Assembly: GCF_000171235.2 (NCBI RefSeq)
Contig: NZ_ABEA03000126.1
Span: 1 to 64,000 of the forward strand
DNA: 64,000 nucleotides
Source: Geminisphaera colitermitum TAV2
GTDB taxonomy: Bacteria > Verrucomicrobiota > Verrucomicrobiia > Opitutales > Opitutaceae
Direction: 5' to 3'
Shown: positions 1-7,649 of the stretch, in pieces
Layout of the letters: the number at the start of each line of letters is the position of its first letter
Position numbering within the stretch: position 1 is the first letter of the stretch
Position numbers and translations under genes: made by a program
Notes under the pieces: generated by a model
The model's database searches: none
What the model saw: the letters and a program-made list of their open reading frames with translations, nothing else
Told to the model about the DNA's origin: nothing

Positions 1-988
1 TGGCGTAGAGGGCGCGGTTTTGTGTGAAGCCGAGCCAGAGTTGGGTGCCGGTCCAGGTGCGGTTCCAGGTGGCTGTGAAGGTGAGACGGGGGGGAGGAGG
101 GGGGACAGCGGAGGGATCGGGCGGGGTGAGTTGAATGGCGGTGATTTTGCCGTGGAGGGTGGTTTGGGTGTTGGTGGCGATGAGGGTCTGGCGTTCGATG
201 GCGCGGTTGATTTCGTCGTTGAGCGATGCGTATTCGGAGAAGGCTCCGAGGTTGTCGGTGAGGGCGCGGCGGGCGATGTCGGTGGCGCGGGTGTTGAAGG
301 TGGCGGCTTCGTCGGCAGGGAGGCGGGTGGCGAGGGCACGGGAGAGTTGTTGGTGTTGTTCGATTATGGCGTCGGGTTTGTCAGCGCCTTTGGGTGTGAA
401 GTCGCCGCGGGTGAGGAGGAGGGCGTCGAGAACGAAGAAGGGGATGTCGCCGCGTTTGCGGGTGCCGGTGAGTTCGATGCGGATGCGGTGTTCTCCGGGT
501 GTAAGTTCGAGCGGGGTGGTGGTCCAGGGGTGCCACTGCATGACAAAGGTTTTGTTAAAGACGGCACGGTGAACGGAGGGGCCGGGCTGCCAGGTTTGCC
601 AAGGGGTGTCATCGATGCGCCAGCGGGCGGGGGAAGACCAGTTGGGGTCGTAGTTGCGTGCCCATAGTTGCCAGCGGGCGGCGGAGTCTGGTGCGACAGC
701 GCGGGGAGAGGGGGGGGGGACTGTGAAGGTGTATTCGATGAAAAATGATGACGAGCGGGAGGCGTCCTTCACGTTCATGACGGCAGGAGCGCGTTTTTCG
801 GAGAGGATGTCCCAGTTGGGAGAGTCGGGGAAGTTGGTTGCGGATGGTTTTTCGAGCCAGATGAAGGTGGCAGGGGAAGGGGCGGGGGAGGTGGCCGCAT
901 GCGCCGCTTTGTTGAGCGGAGAGACAAGCAGGAGGCATGAGCAGAGGACAAAAGGGGCGGGCAGGGAGGAGCGGAATTTTTGTTTCAT
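1..988 (-). CDS. Secreted protein, N-terminal part (runs off left edge)
   Basis: About 329 residues are visible, reading leftward from an ATG at 988 with no stop before the window edge. The N-terminus is signal-peptide-like: MKQKFR, then a hydrophobic stretch with CSCLLLVS. Residues after about 40 look like an extracellular beta-sandwich or carbohydrate-active enzyme N-terminus, with Trp-rich segments (WARNYDPNW, TWQPGPSVHRAVF) and ELTPGEHRIRIEL, but I do not recognise the family. A 10-C tract on the coding strand (710-719 on +) sits in the gene; counted carefully, the frame stays open across it. A perfect LacI-type operator lies just upstream and an SGNH esterase is divergent, so a sugar-controlled polysaccharide role is likely. 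No clear Shine-Dalgarno is visible. Confidence 0.7.
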   Translation of the reverse strand, partial: MKQKFRSSLPAPFVLCSCLLLVSPLNKAAHAATSPAPSPATFIWLEKPSATNFPDSPNWDILSEKRAPAVMNVKDASRSSSFFIEYTFTVPPPSPRAVAPDSAARWQLWARNYDPNWSSPARWRIDDTPWQTWQPGPSVHRAVFNKTFVMQWHPWTTTPLELTPGEHRIRIELTGTRKRGDIPFFVLDALLLTRGDFTPKGADKPDAIIEQHQQLSRALATRLPADEAATFNTRATDIARRALTDNLGAFSEYASLNDEINRAIERQTLIATNTQTTLHGKITAIQLTPPDPSAVPPPPPRLTFTATWNRTWTGTQLWLGFTQNRALYA

Positions 989-1007
989 GGAGGTGATGTG
1001 AATTGTG

Positions 1008-1025
1008 TTTTCAAACGTTTGAAAA
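1008..1025. promoter_or_regulatory. LacI-family operator, perfect 18-bp palindrome
   Basis: TTTTCAAACGTTTGAAAA is its own reverse complement and has the central CG typical of LacI-family operators. It lies 19 bp upstream of the leftward secreted-protein start and about 110 bp upstream of the rightward SGNH gene, so it could control both. Its core, TTCAA-N-CG-N-TTGAA, is repeated in front of the nearby lacI-type gene. Confidence 0.8.
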
Positions 1026-1136
1026 AGTGCAATTCTTTTCTGTCCGATTTCTGTATTCCGGCTCTTTGCCGTGGTGCAGGCAGTCGGAGATACCGGGGTG
1101 CGCAGCCCGTAAGTTACAGTTCGCAAACGCTCTTAT

Positions 1137-2390
1137 ATGAATTTTAATTTTAAAGATGTATCCATAATTCCAGCACAAGGTATTTTTTCTTTCGATGATT
1201 TGCCTCTCCCCGTGTGGCGGGGGCAAGGGGGGGACGGGGAAACGAATTGCCGGAGGGTGCGGGGCGAGCCGGTGCTGCTGGAGCGGGAGGCTGGCGAAAG
1301 GGAGGCATCGGGCCGATTGCTGTTTTCCCCGAAAAGGATTCTGCGCGTCCGTGATTCTGGCGGAACGGTGGTCTATCCACGGGAGCGGATACGGACGCCG
1401 GGGCAGCCAACGGCAGCGGCGACAGCAGAGGAGGGGAGAGGCGGGAGAAACGGGAGGTTTTGGGTGGATTGGCCTACGCCAGCGCTTGGTCGGGATGAGT
1501 TGTTTCCGCTGATTGCGAGCGAGCGCACGATCGAGCGGCATCGCGATGGGCGGCGTCTGATTCATTTTTCCGAGGAGCATTATTTTCACGATTTGCAGGT
1601 GTGTGTGGATTACGAAACCGAAGAGGTTTGGCGCGGGCCGAAACCGGTTTGTCAGAGAGAGCAGTTGCCGGGGTTGGCGAGGCGTTGGGGCGGGGGAAAT
1701 TCACTGCGCTTGGCAGTGTTGGGTGACAGTATTTCAACGGGGGCCAATGCTTCTGGTTATTGCGGGGTGGCGCCGTTTCAACCGGGCTATGTTGATCTGG
1801 TCGCAGAGGGTTTGGCGGGCGGGGGGGGGGGGGAGGCGGTTGTTGTGAGGAATTTTTCGGTTGGCGGGAAGACGGCGGCATGGGGTGCGGAGCAGGCACA
1901 AATGGAGGCGGTGTGTGGGTTCTCTCCCGATCTTGTGGTGCTGGCGTTCGGGATGAATGACGCGTCCGCGGGTGTGAGCGCGGATGAGTTCGGGGCGAGC
2001 ATCGGGGGCATGATTCATCGAGTGCGTAGTTTGTTCCCGGATACGGAATTTATGTTGGTTTCGGGAATGAATGCCCATGATGCGTGGCATTTGGCTCGGG
2101 CGGATTTGCACGAGGCTTATGGGGGAGTTTTGGCGGAGCTGGCCTTGGCGGGCAGCGGGGTCGTGTTATGCGATGTCCGCGCGGTTTGGGATTTTGTGGC
2201 GGGGCGCAAGGGGTTTTGGAGCATGACGGGGAATGGGGTGAATCATCCCAACGATTTTGGGCATCGGCTTTACGCGGATTGTTTGTTGGGGGTGCTCGGA
2301 TGCGAGCGGCAGGGGAGGCGGGGGGGCGGTCAGCGGGGTCTGGCGCAGGATTCGCGTTCGATGATGGTGGAGGGAACGGTGATGATTTGA
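1137..2390 (+). CDS. SGNH/GDSL-family esterase
   Basis: 417 residues. The C-terminal half carries the SGNH hydrolase blocks: GDSIST with the nucleophile Ser at about 198, AFGMND with Asn at about 274, and NHPNDFGH giving the Asp/His pair at about 373/376. Such enzymes remove acetyl or other acyl groups from carbohydrates. The first roughly 180 residues are less conserved and form a probable beta-rich ancillary domain, common in two-domain carbohydrate esterases. A 13-G tract (1821-1833) encodes a glycine run inside the catalytic domain. The gene ends inside the convergent lacI-type gene (61-bp overlap). Divergent promoter with operator at 1008-1025. The true start could lie further downstream because the extreme N-terminus is not conserved-looking. 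Confidence 0.8.
   Translation: MNFNFKDVSIIPAQGIFSFDDLPLPVWRGQGGDGETNCRRVRGEPVLLEREAGEREASGRLLFSPKRILRVRDSGGTVVYPRERIRTPGQPTAAATAEEGRGGRNGRFWVDWPTPALGRDELFPLIASERTIERHRDGRRLIHFSEEHYFHDLQVCVDYETEEVWRGPKPVCQREQLPGLARRWGGGNSLRLAVLGDSISTGANASGYCGVAPFQPGYVDLVAEGLAGGGGGEAVVVRNFSVGGKTAAWGAEQAQMEAVCGFSPDLVVLAFGMNDASAGVSADEFGASIGGMIHRVRSLFPDTEFMLVSGMNAHDAWHLARADLHEAYGGVLAELALAGSGVVLCDVRAVWDFVAGRKGFWSMTGNGVNHPNDFGHRLYADCLLGVLGCERQGRRGGGQRGLAQDSRSMMVEGTVMI
1821..1833. repeat. Homopolymeric G13 tract in coding sequence
   Basis: Thirteen consecutive G bases inside the SGNH esterase gene. It is part of a window-wide pattern of 7-16 base G tracts within genes and between them, so it is a slippage-prone site if real. 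Confidence 0.85.
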
Positions 2391-3481
2391 TGCGGGAGTG
2401 AGGGCGTTTTTTTGCGCATCAGGCCGATCAAGAGGTCAATGGCACGGGTGGCGAAGTTGCCGCTTTCCAGCGAAACGGTGCTGAGGGGGACGGGGCCCAT
2501 GAGTTCATCCGAACTGACGTGGTAACCGAGGAGGCTGATGTCACGGGGGATGTTGATGCCGATGGCATGGAGGCTTTTGGCAAGGCCGCGGGCGAGCGAG
2601 TCTTCGGCGGCAAAGATGGCGGTGGGCCAGTCGGTGCGTGGGCGGCTGGCGAGTTGCATGGCGATTTCAATGCCGCCGTGTTCGTGGTCGGTGGCGAGGA
2701 AGGTGTCGGTGTCGGCGAGGGGGATGCCGAGTTCGGCAAAGAGTTCGCGGAGGATGCGCAGGCGGAGTTGAAACATGTCGCCGCGTTTGCCTTCCATGCC
2801 GGCTGCGGTGGCAATGGCGATGCGGCGGTGGCCGAGCGAGAGGAGGTATTCGAGGCCGAGTCGGAGTCCGTTTCTGATGTCGATGCCGATTTGGTGGCAG
2901 GGAACGGTGTGGGCATCGTCGTCGTGTATCAGCCCGAGCATGACAGCAGGGATGCGGGCGTTGTGAAGCAGGGTGGCGGTTTCCTTGAGCGAGGTGTCAA
3001 AGACGTTGGGTGCCCAGATGATGCCTTCGACGCAGTTTTCACAGAATTGCTGCATGCCTTTGCGTTCGCGTTCCATGTCCCACCAGGAGAAGTGGACGGA
3101 GAGGGTGTAGCCGGCGGCTTCGCCGATGCGTTGAAATTCTTCGAGCGGGGTGGCGAAGAAGCGGCTCATTTCGGTGAGCATTACGCCGATGACGCGGGTG
3201 GCGCCTCCAGAGAGTGAGCGGGCAAGGCGGTTGGGGTAGTAGCCGATTTTTTTGGAGGCGGCTTCGATGCGTTCGCGGGTTTCGGTTTTGATGCGGGGGT
3301 CTTTGCGGAGGGCGAGCGAGACAGTAGAGTAGTCAACCCCGGCTTCGCGGGCAACGTCCATGATGGTGGGGCGTTTGCCAGTGGCGCCATTGGGGGGGGA
3401 GGGGGGGGCGCTACGTGGGCGGCGGGTCTGCGGGAGTTTGGCTGATGTGCTGCGCGGGCGGGCTTTTTTCGAGGAGGCCAT
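2330..3481 (-). CDS. LacI-family transcriptional regulator
   Basis: 383 residues. The N-terminal LacI helix-turn-helix is clear (TIMDVAREAGVDYSTVSLAL, about residues 39-58), followed by the hinge helix region (YYPNRLARSLSGG) and a periplasmic-binding-protein-like ligand domain (VIGVMLTEMSRF, AVMLGLIHDD, FAAEDSLARGLAKSL). The C-terminus TIIERESC is typical of the family. A low-complexity Pro/Ser/Arg extension of about 35 residues precedes the HTH, partly encoded by paired G8 tracts (3392-3408 on +). An operator-like palindrome lies 12 bp before the start, so autoregulation is likely. Its targets probably include the flanking esterase and secreted-protein genes; the sugar inducer is unknown. 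Confidence 0.93.
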   Translation of the reverse strand: MASSKKARPRSTSAKLPQTRRPRSAPPSPPNGATGKRPTIMDVAREAGVDYSTVSLALRKDPRIKTETRERIEAASKKIGYYPNRLARSLSGGATRVIGVMLTEMSRFFATPLEEFQRIGEAAGYTLSVHFSWWDMERERKGMQQFCENCVEGIIWAPNVFDTSLKETATLLHNARIPAVMLGLIHDDDAHTVPCHQIGIDIRNGLRLGLEYLLSLGHRRIAIATAAGMEGKRGDMFQLRLRILRELFAELGIPLADTDTFLATDHEHGGIEIAMQLASRPRTDWPTAIFAAEDSLARGLAKSLHAIGINIPRDISLLGYHVSSDELMGPVPLSTVSLESGNFATRAIDLLIGLMRKKTPSLPHQIITVPSTIIERESCARPR

Positions 3482-3492
3482 TGGGAGATTGT

Positions 3493-3506
3493 TTCAATCG
3501 CTTGAA
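3493..3506. promoter_or_regulatory. LacI-type operator upstream of the lacI-family gene
   Basis: TTCAATCGCTTGAA is symmetric at 12 of 14 positions and shares TTCAA-N-CG-N-TTGAA with the perfect palindrome at 1008-1025. It lies directly upstream of the leftward regulator start and between it and menD, fitting autoregulation. Confidence 0.65.
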
Positions 3507-3642
3507 GTGGCCTTGTCGATTTGTTTGTTGATATGGCTTGTCGTCGGATAGTCCGCGGGCAGGGACGGAGATTGGGGGATGGGCGATTCGCGGTTGTGCT
3601 GGAGGCGGAGGGAGGCTGGATTGGAGGTTTATTTTACGAACC

Positions 3643-5460
3643 ATGACGTGCGTTATCGATTTCAGAAACATCAACAGTTTGTGGTGTAGTGTGTTTGTGG
3701 AGACACTGGTGCGGCGGGGCGTGTCGCAGGCGGTGGTGTCGCCGGGATCGAGGTCAACGCCGTTGACGATGGCGCTGGCGCGGCATCCGGGGATCGTGGC
3801 AACTCCCGTGCTCGATGAACGGTCAGCGGCGTTTTTTGCATTGGGTATCGCCAAGGCGGCGCGCGAACCGGTCGTGCTCGTGTGCACAAGCGGGACGGCG
3901 GGGGCGAATTATTTTCCCGCAGTGATCGAGGCGCAGGAGAGCGGGGTGCCGTTGATCGTGGTGACGGCGGATCGTCCGCCGGAAATGCGCGACTGCGGTT
4001 CGGGTCAAACCATCGACCAGCAAAAATTGTTCGGCGGATACACGGAGTTTTATCATGAGCTGGCAGTGCCGGAGGCGCGGGTGGAATTGCTGGCGTATCT
4101 GCGACAAATGGTGTCGCACGCGGTGGACCGGGCAAGGGGGGGGAGGGGGGGGGGCGGTGTGGTGCATTTGAATGCGCCGTTTCGTGATCCGTTGCCGCCA
4201 GTGGCGGAGCAGGCTGGATGCGCGGCGGCGTTGGCTGTCGAGGCGGTGCGCGCAAGCGGCGTTTTGGATGATGCGTTTTTCGCCGGACTTGATGCGGGGG
4301 AGCGGCAGGGGGGGGGGGGGGAGCGGAATGTGGAGCGCGGAATGTGGAGTGCGAAATTCGGGGAACGTGCGTTGATCGTGGCGGGGCCGGAGGTGGGGGT
4401 GGATGTGCGGGCGTTGCGGGCGATCGCGGAACGGTTGCAGGCGCCGGTATTGCTGGATGTGTTGTCGCCGTTGCGCCAATGCGCGCCGGAGGCATGGGCG
4501 CGGGCGTATGGGGTTGCCGGATACGATGCGATCCTGCGCAATGCGGAGGCGGCGGAGGCGTTGCGTCCGGACCGGGTGTTGTGCGTGGGCGGGTGGCCGA
4601 CGAGCAAGGTGTTGCGTGAGTGGCTGGCGCGTTGTGAGCCGGCGATCACGTTGCTGACGCGCGATGGGCGCAATCGTGATGCGCTGCATGGTAACACGAC
4701 GGTGTTGGCCGGGGCGCTGGCGTTGATGGATTCGCCGGAGTTGGCGGCGTGCGAGGGCGCGGCGGATTATCTGGCGCGCTGGCAACGGGCGGAGGCGGCG
4801 GTGCAGGCGGGACTGGCGGCGGCGTTGGGGGGGAGGGGGGGAGGGGGGGACGATTTGTTTGAGGGGCGCGTGGCTTGGTTGCTCAACCGGGCGTTGCCGG
4901 AGGGGACGCCGTTGATGGTGGCAAATTCGATGCCGGTGCGTGACCTGGAGTATTTCTGGCCGGCGTCGGATCGCGGTCTGACGGTTTTGTACAATCGCGG
5001 GGCCAATGGGATCGACGGGACGCTTTCGACGGCGCTGGGCGTGGCGCAGGGGCATCGGCGTCCGGCGGTGCTGCTGACCGGGGATCTGGCGTTGTTGCAC
5101 GATACGAATGGGTTTTTGCTGGCGTCGGGCGGACGCATGAGGGAGGGGGCGTCGCTAACGGTGGTGTTGATTAACAATAACGGCGGGGGGATTTTCGAGC
5201 ACTTGCCGGTGGCGGCGTTCGATCCTCCGTTTGAGGAGTATTGGGCGACGCCGCAGCAGGTGGATTTTGCGATGCTTTGCGCGGCGTATGGCGTGGAGCA
5301 TGTGGCGGTGCGCGATGGGCGGCATTTTGAGGAATTGGTGTCGGAGTTGCCGTCGAGAGGTGTGCGGGTGCTGGAGGTGCGCACGGATCGGAAGCGCGAC
5401 GCGGCGTGTCGCAAGGCGTTGCTGGCACGGGTGGCCGGACAAATCGGTCTGAATGTCTGA
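3643..5460 (+). CDS. menD: MenD, 2-succinyl-5-enolpyruvyl-6-hydroxy-3-cyclohexene-1-carboxylate synthase
   Basis: 605 residues from ATG 3643 (MTCVIDFRNIN); an upstream in-frame GTG-type extension is unlikely. This ThDP enzyme joins 2-oxoglutarate to isochorismate in menaquinone synthesis. Landmarks: VVSPGSRSTPL near the start, CTSGTAGANYFPAVIEA, TADRPPEMRDCGSGQTIDQ, and the C-terminal ThDP/Mg site GDLALLHDTNG with LINNNGGGIFEHLP. It is longer than typical MenD (about 550-580 residues) because of three glycine-rich insertions coded by G tracts (4136-4154, 4308-4321, 4827-4849); the middle one is followed by a short extra segment (ERNVERGMWSAKFG). All insertions keep the frame. No other men genes are in the window. 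Divergent from the lacI-type regulator. Confidence 0.95.
   Translation: MTCVIDFRNINSLWCSVFVETLVRRGVSQAVVSPGSRSTPLTMALARHPGIVATPVLDERSAAFFALGIAKAAREPVVLVCTSGTAGANYFPAVIEAQESGVPLIVVTADRPPEMRDCGSGQTIDQQKLFGGYTEFYHELAVPEARVELLAYLRQMVSHAVDRARGGRGGGGVVHLNAPFRDPLPPVAEQAGCAAALAVEAVRASGVLDDAFFAGLDAGERQGGGGERNVERGMWSAKFGERALIVAGPEVGVDVRALRAIAERLQAPVLLDVLSPLRQCAPEAWARAYGVAGYDAILRNAEAAEALRPDRVLCVGGWPTSKVLREWLARCEPAITLLTRDGRNRDALHGNTTVLAGALALMDSPELAACEGAADYLARWQRAEAAVQAGLAAALGGRGGGGDDLFEGRVAWLLNRALPEGTPLMVANSMPVRDLEYFWPASDRGLTVLYNRGANGIDGTLSTALGVAQGHRRPAVLLTGDLALLHDTNGFLLASGGRMREGASLTVVLINNNGGGIFEHLPVAAFDPPFEEYWATPQQVDFAMLCAAYGVEHVAVRDGRHFEELVSELPSRGVRVLEVRTDRKRDAACRKALLARVAGQIGLNV
4136..4154. repeat. G8-A-G10 tract inside menD
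   Basis: Run of eight G, one A, ten G, encoding a Gly/Arg insertion in MenD that other family members would not be expected to have. In frame. Confidence 0.85.
4308..4321. repeat. G14 tract inside menD
   Basis: Fourteen G bases followed by a 40-bp segment with an imperfect internal duplication (GGAATGTGGAG / GGAATGTGGAG). Together they look like an inserted stretch in an otherwise conserved enzyme. Confidence 0.85.
4827..4849. repeat. (G7-A)x2-G7 tract inside menD
   Basis: Three runs of seven G separated by single A bases, encoding a Gly/Arg linker between MenD domains. In frame. Confidence 0.85.
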
Positions 5461-5537
5461 GGGTTTGGACTGATTTACCCCGGAGCTTGACGTGCGGGGA
5501 GTGCGGTTGTTGTGTCGCGCCTCGGTTTTTTCTGAAC

Positions 5538-5612
5538 GCAGGCGTAGCACAATGGATAGTGTAGCGGTCTCCGAAGCCGTCGATCCGGGTTCAAGTCCCG
5601 GCGCTTGCACCA
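5538..5612 (+). tRNA. tRNA-Arg (anticodon CCG)
   Basis: Full cloverleaf including encoded CCA: acceptor stem 5538-5544 / 5602-5608 (one G-U pair), D arm 5547-5562, anticodon arm 5564-5580 with loop CTCCGAA (anticodon 5571-5573), T arm 5585-5601 with loop TTCAAGT, discriminator A5609. The gene is the integration site of the prophage: its 3' part from 5566 on is repeated at 45329-45377. A weak promoter may lie upstream (TTGACG at 5487). Confidence 0.95.
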
Positions 5613-5614
5613 GA
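5566..5614. repeat. attL, 49-bp core repeat within tRNA-Arg
   Basis: Matches 45329-45377 except at 5593 (A versus G) and 5595 (G versus C), both in the T loop. Begins in the anticodon stem and ends two bases after CCA. Confidence 0.93.
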
Positions 5615-5656
5615 TACTTACAAAATAAATTACGAGGGAAATTCTTTTGTAAGTAT
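5614..5656. repeat. Inverted repeat next to attL (12-bp arms)
   Basis: ATACTTACAAAA (5614-5625) and TTTTGTAAGTAT (5645-5656) are perfect inverted repeats with a 19-nt spacer, directly abutting the att core. Could be integrase or excisionase binding sites or a hairpin ending the tRNA transcript. A comparable structure abuts attR. Confidence 0.75.
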
Positions 5657-5729
5657 TTTGTCGGTATAAACAACAAAACTGCGACAGTGTTGACAACTAA
5701 GTCACGTTTTGGCGTTACTTGGCCATACC

Positions 5730-6860
5730 ATGTTCGCCGTCCTTCGCCCCATCAAACACCCCCGCGTCAACTGGACTGTCAGCTACACAGACCCGGTAAG
5801 GATCGAAAAGAGCGGGCGAAAAAAACGCATCGTAAAATATTTCGTGGAGAAAGAGGACGCGCTAGACTACCAAAAGACGGTCAACAAGGGCGTGGTCATG
5901 GGCGGCGTGGCGGGGCTGTCGCTTGATGCCCCGGCTCGCGCGGATTTTTTTGCGGCGCGGCAGGCTCTTGATGCGGCGGGGGTCACGTTGTCGCTGACCG
6001 AGGTGGCTCAGGATTTTATTGCGCGGCATCCGGCCCGGCAGCAGGCAGCAGTCGCGCTGGATGAGGCGTTGTTGAAAGAATTTATTGACCACAAACAGCG
6101 AGTGGAGGGGGCAAGGGATCGGACGGCGGGAAATTTGAAATCTCGTGTGGGGGCTTGGTTCAAGCGCGAGGGCTTGGCGACGGTATCGGATTTGACTCAC
6201 GAGGCTTGTCTTGCCTTGCGGAGCCGGATGGGGGTCAGCGCCACCACGCGGAAAAATGACATGAACGCGGTCAGCAGTTTTCTGACGTGGCTGGTATCGG
6301 AAAAGAAGTTGCTGAAGGTTCACCCGATGAAGGGCACGAAGCGGCCGCGAGCGGATGAGACAAATCGGGTGGTGTGGACTGCCGGGGAGGCAAAGGCGTG
6401 GTTTGTGGCGGCAGCCAGGTATCGCAAGGGCCGGTTTGTGCCGGCGCTGGTGGCATTGTTGATGGGCGGATTGCGCCCCAGCGAACAGGAGCACAGCCGG
6501 TTTGTGCTGACCGGAAAGCCAGCGTTGCGGGCGCAGGGGGGGAAGTTGCGGGGCCGGGCGGATCGCACGGTGCCGCTAGGCGAGGCGGCGGTTGCGTGGT
6601 TAAAAAGATTTTCACCGGCGCAGGATGGCACGTTTCATCCGCTGAGTGTGAAGGGAAGGGCCGCGCTGGAGCGGTTGAGCGGGCAGACTTGGACGCAGGA
6701 TGCGCCCCGGCACACGTTCATCAGCGCTCGGTTCGCCATCGTTCAGCATGAGGGCAAGGTTGCCCGCGAGGCAGGCACCAGCGTGGACATCATTTTTAGG
6801 CATTATCACCGCGTGCTGACGCGCCCGCAGGCGCTGTCCGTGCTGGGTTTCAGGCCATAA
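5730..6860 (+). CDS. int: Phage tyrosine integrase
   Basis: 376 residues from ATG 5730; an in-frame TTG at 5709 would add seven residues. Tyrosine-recombinase catalytic fold in the C-terminal half: box-I Arg at about 249 (LLMGGLRPSE), a basic beta-strand segment (GKLRGRADRTVPL), APRHTF at about 325-330 giving the Arg/His pair, and the likely nucleophile Tyr at about 359 (IFRHYHRVLT). The N-terminal half resembles core-binding and arm-binding domains. The box-II signature departs from the usual HxLR. Position immediately inside attL and the same orientation as the tRNA identify it as the integrase of this prophage, catalysing integration and excision at tRNA-Arg. No separate excisionase is certain; the HTH protein at 9557 is a candidate. 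Confidence 0.93.
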   Translation: MFAVLRPIKHPRVNWTVSYTDPVRIEKSGRKKRIVKYFVEKEDALDYQKTVNKGVVMGGVAGLSLDAPARADFFAARQALDAAGVTLSLTEVAQDFIARHPARQQAAVALDEALLKEFIDHKQRVEGARDRTAGNLKSRVGAWFKREGLATVSDLTHEACLALRSRMGVSATTRKNDMNAVSSFLTWLVSEKKLLKVHPMKGTKRPRADETNRVVWTAGEAKAWFVAAARYRKGRFVPALVALLMGGLRPSEQEHSRFVLTGKPALRAQGGKLRGRADRTVPLGEAAVAWLKRFSPAQDGTFHPLSVKGRAALERLSGQTWTQDAPRHTFISARFAIVQHEGKVAREAGTSVDIIFRHYHRVLTRPQALSVLGFRP

Positions 6861-6916
6861 GGTCTGCTAGGCTTTGGCTTGCAGTGTTTCCGGTTTGGTG
6901 TTTCCTGCATCAGGTT

Positions 6917-7381
6917 ATGAATGCTCCTGTTGTTTCGCACTTTGATGACCCCCAGTATGAGTTGGGGTTGGATTGTGGTTTGAAGGATCTCAACTGGTTG
7001 TATTTGCGCCAGTTCCTTCACGAGCTTGAGCGGGACTTTGATCAGAAGCGTGCCTATCTGGCTTATCTGGCCACACGTTGGGTAACAGGTTATGAGATGT
7101 TACGGTCGTATCAGGATGCGGTCATCTACCAGTCCACTCCGAGCGAGTTTGAAATGACTTATTTCAAGGCTTGCGCGGCTCAGTTAAAGGGGAAGGGGCT
7201 TCATTTGCTCGCTTTGTTGCAACAGAACCCGGGCATGGATTTGGACAGGTCTGTGGGGTTTGGGGCGGATGATGTGATGGCGATTGTGCAGGAAATTGAG
7301 ATTTCCGCTGGCGTGGTGTATTCGGCCATGACTCCAACGCGGCGCAACAGGCTGGATTCTTTGCTGAATGCAAGCTCCTGA
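6917..7381 (+). CDS. Hypothetical phage protein
   Basis: 154 residues from ATG 6917 (MNAPVVSHFDDP); an upstream GTG at 6884 is possible. Mostly helical, soluble, no recognised family. Motif-like segments: ELERDFDQKRAYLAYLATRWVTGYEML and LLALLQQNPGMDLDRSVGFG read as helices with no catalytic signature. It overlaps the next gene by 14 bp, suggesting translational coupling, and lies between integrase and the regulator region, where phages often carry lysogenically expressed accessory genes. Confidence 0.6.
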   Translation: MNAPVVSHFDDPQYELGLDCGLKDLNWLYLRQFLHELERDFDQKRAYLAYLATRWVTGYEMLRSYQDAVIYQSTPSEFEMTYFKACAAQLKGKGLHLLALLQQNPGMDLDRSVGFGADDVMAIVQEIEISAGVVYSAMTPTRRNRLDSLLNASS

Positions 7382-7604
7382 ACAGGTTCTCGCACACGTC
7401 TTGGACTTGCTTTATTCCCTCAGGGAAGCCCCCACCGGGGATCGCGCTGCTTTGACTCGGCGTATTGATGAGTCCATCCGCTCTTTGCTTGATGACAACA
7501 GCGATGTATCTGTCCGCGAAATGCGCGAGTTCATCGTCCACGAAAAATTGCCAGACTTCATCCGCTCTCATAAAAAAAGACACCGGCCCGATGTCGCCAA
7601 ATAA
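7368..7604 (+). CDS. Small hypothetical phage protein
   Basis: 78 residues, helical and charged, with no recognised family. Starts inside the end of the preceding gene (14-bp overlap), which supports it being real and co-translated. Ends with a Lys/Arg-rich segment (RSHKKRHRPDV) that might contact nucleic acid. Confidence 0.55.
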   Translation: MQAPEQVLAHVLDLLYSLREAPTGDRAALTRRIDESIRSLLDDNSDVSVREMREFIVHEKLPDFIRSHKKRHRPDVAK

Positions 7605-7649
7605 AAAGAGGCGTGACGCGAAAGCGGCGGGTGGGTAAGGGCTAAGGGC

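Noticed and set aside
20-667. Rightward ORF opposite the left-edge secreted protein
   Set aside because: Gly/Glu/Val-biased composition and no domain; the leftward frame has a signal peptide and protein-like composition.
710-719. Frameshift at a C10 tract in the left-edge gene
   Set aside because: Counting the tract as ten bases keeps the frame open from the signal peptide into the Trp-rich domain; no correction is needed.
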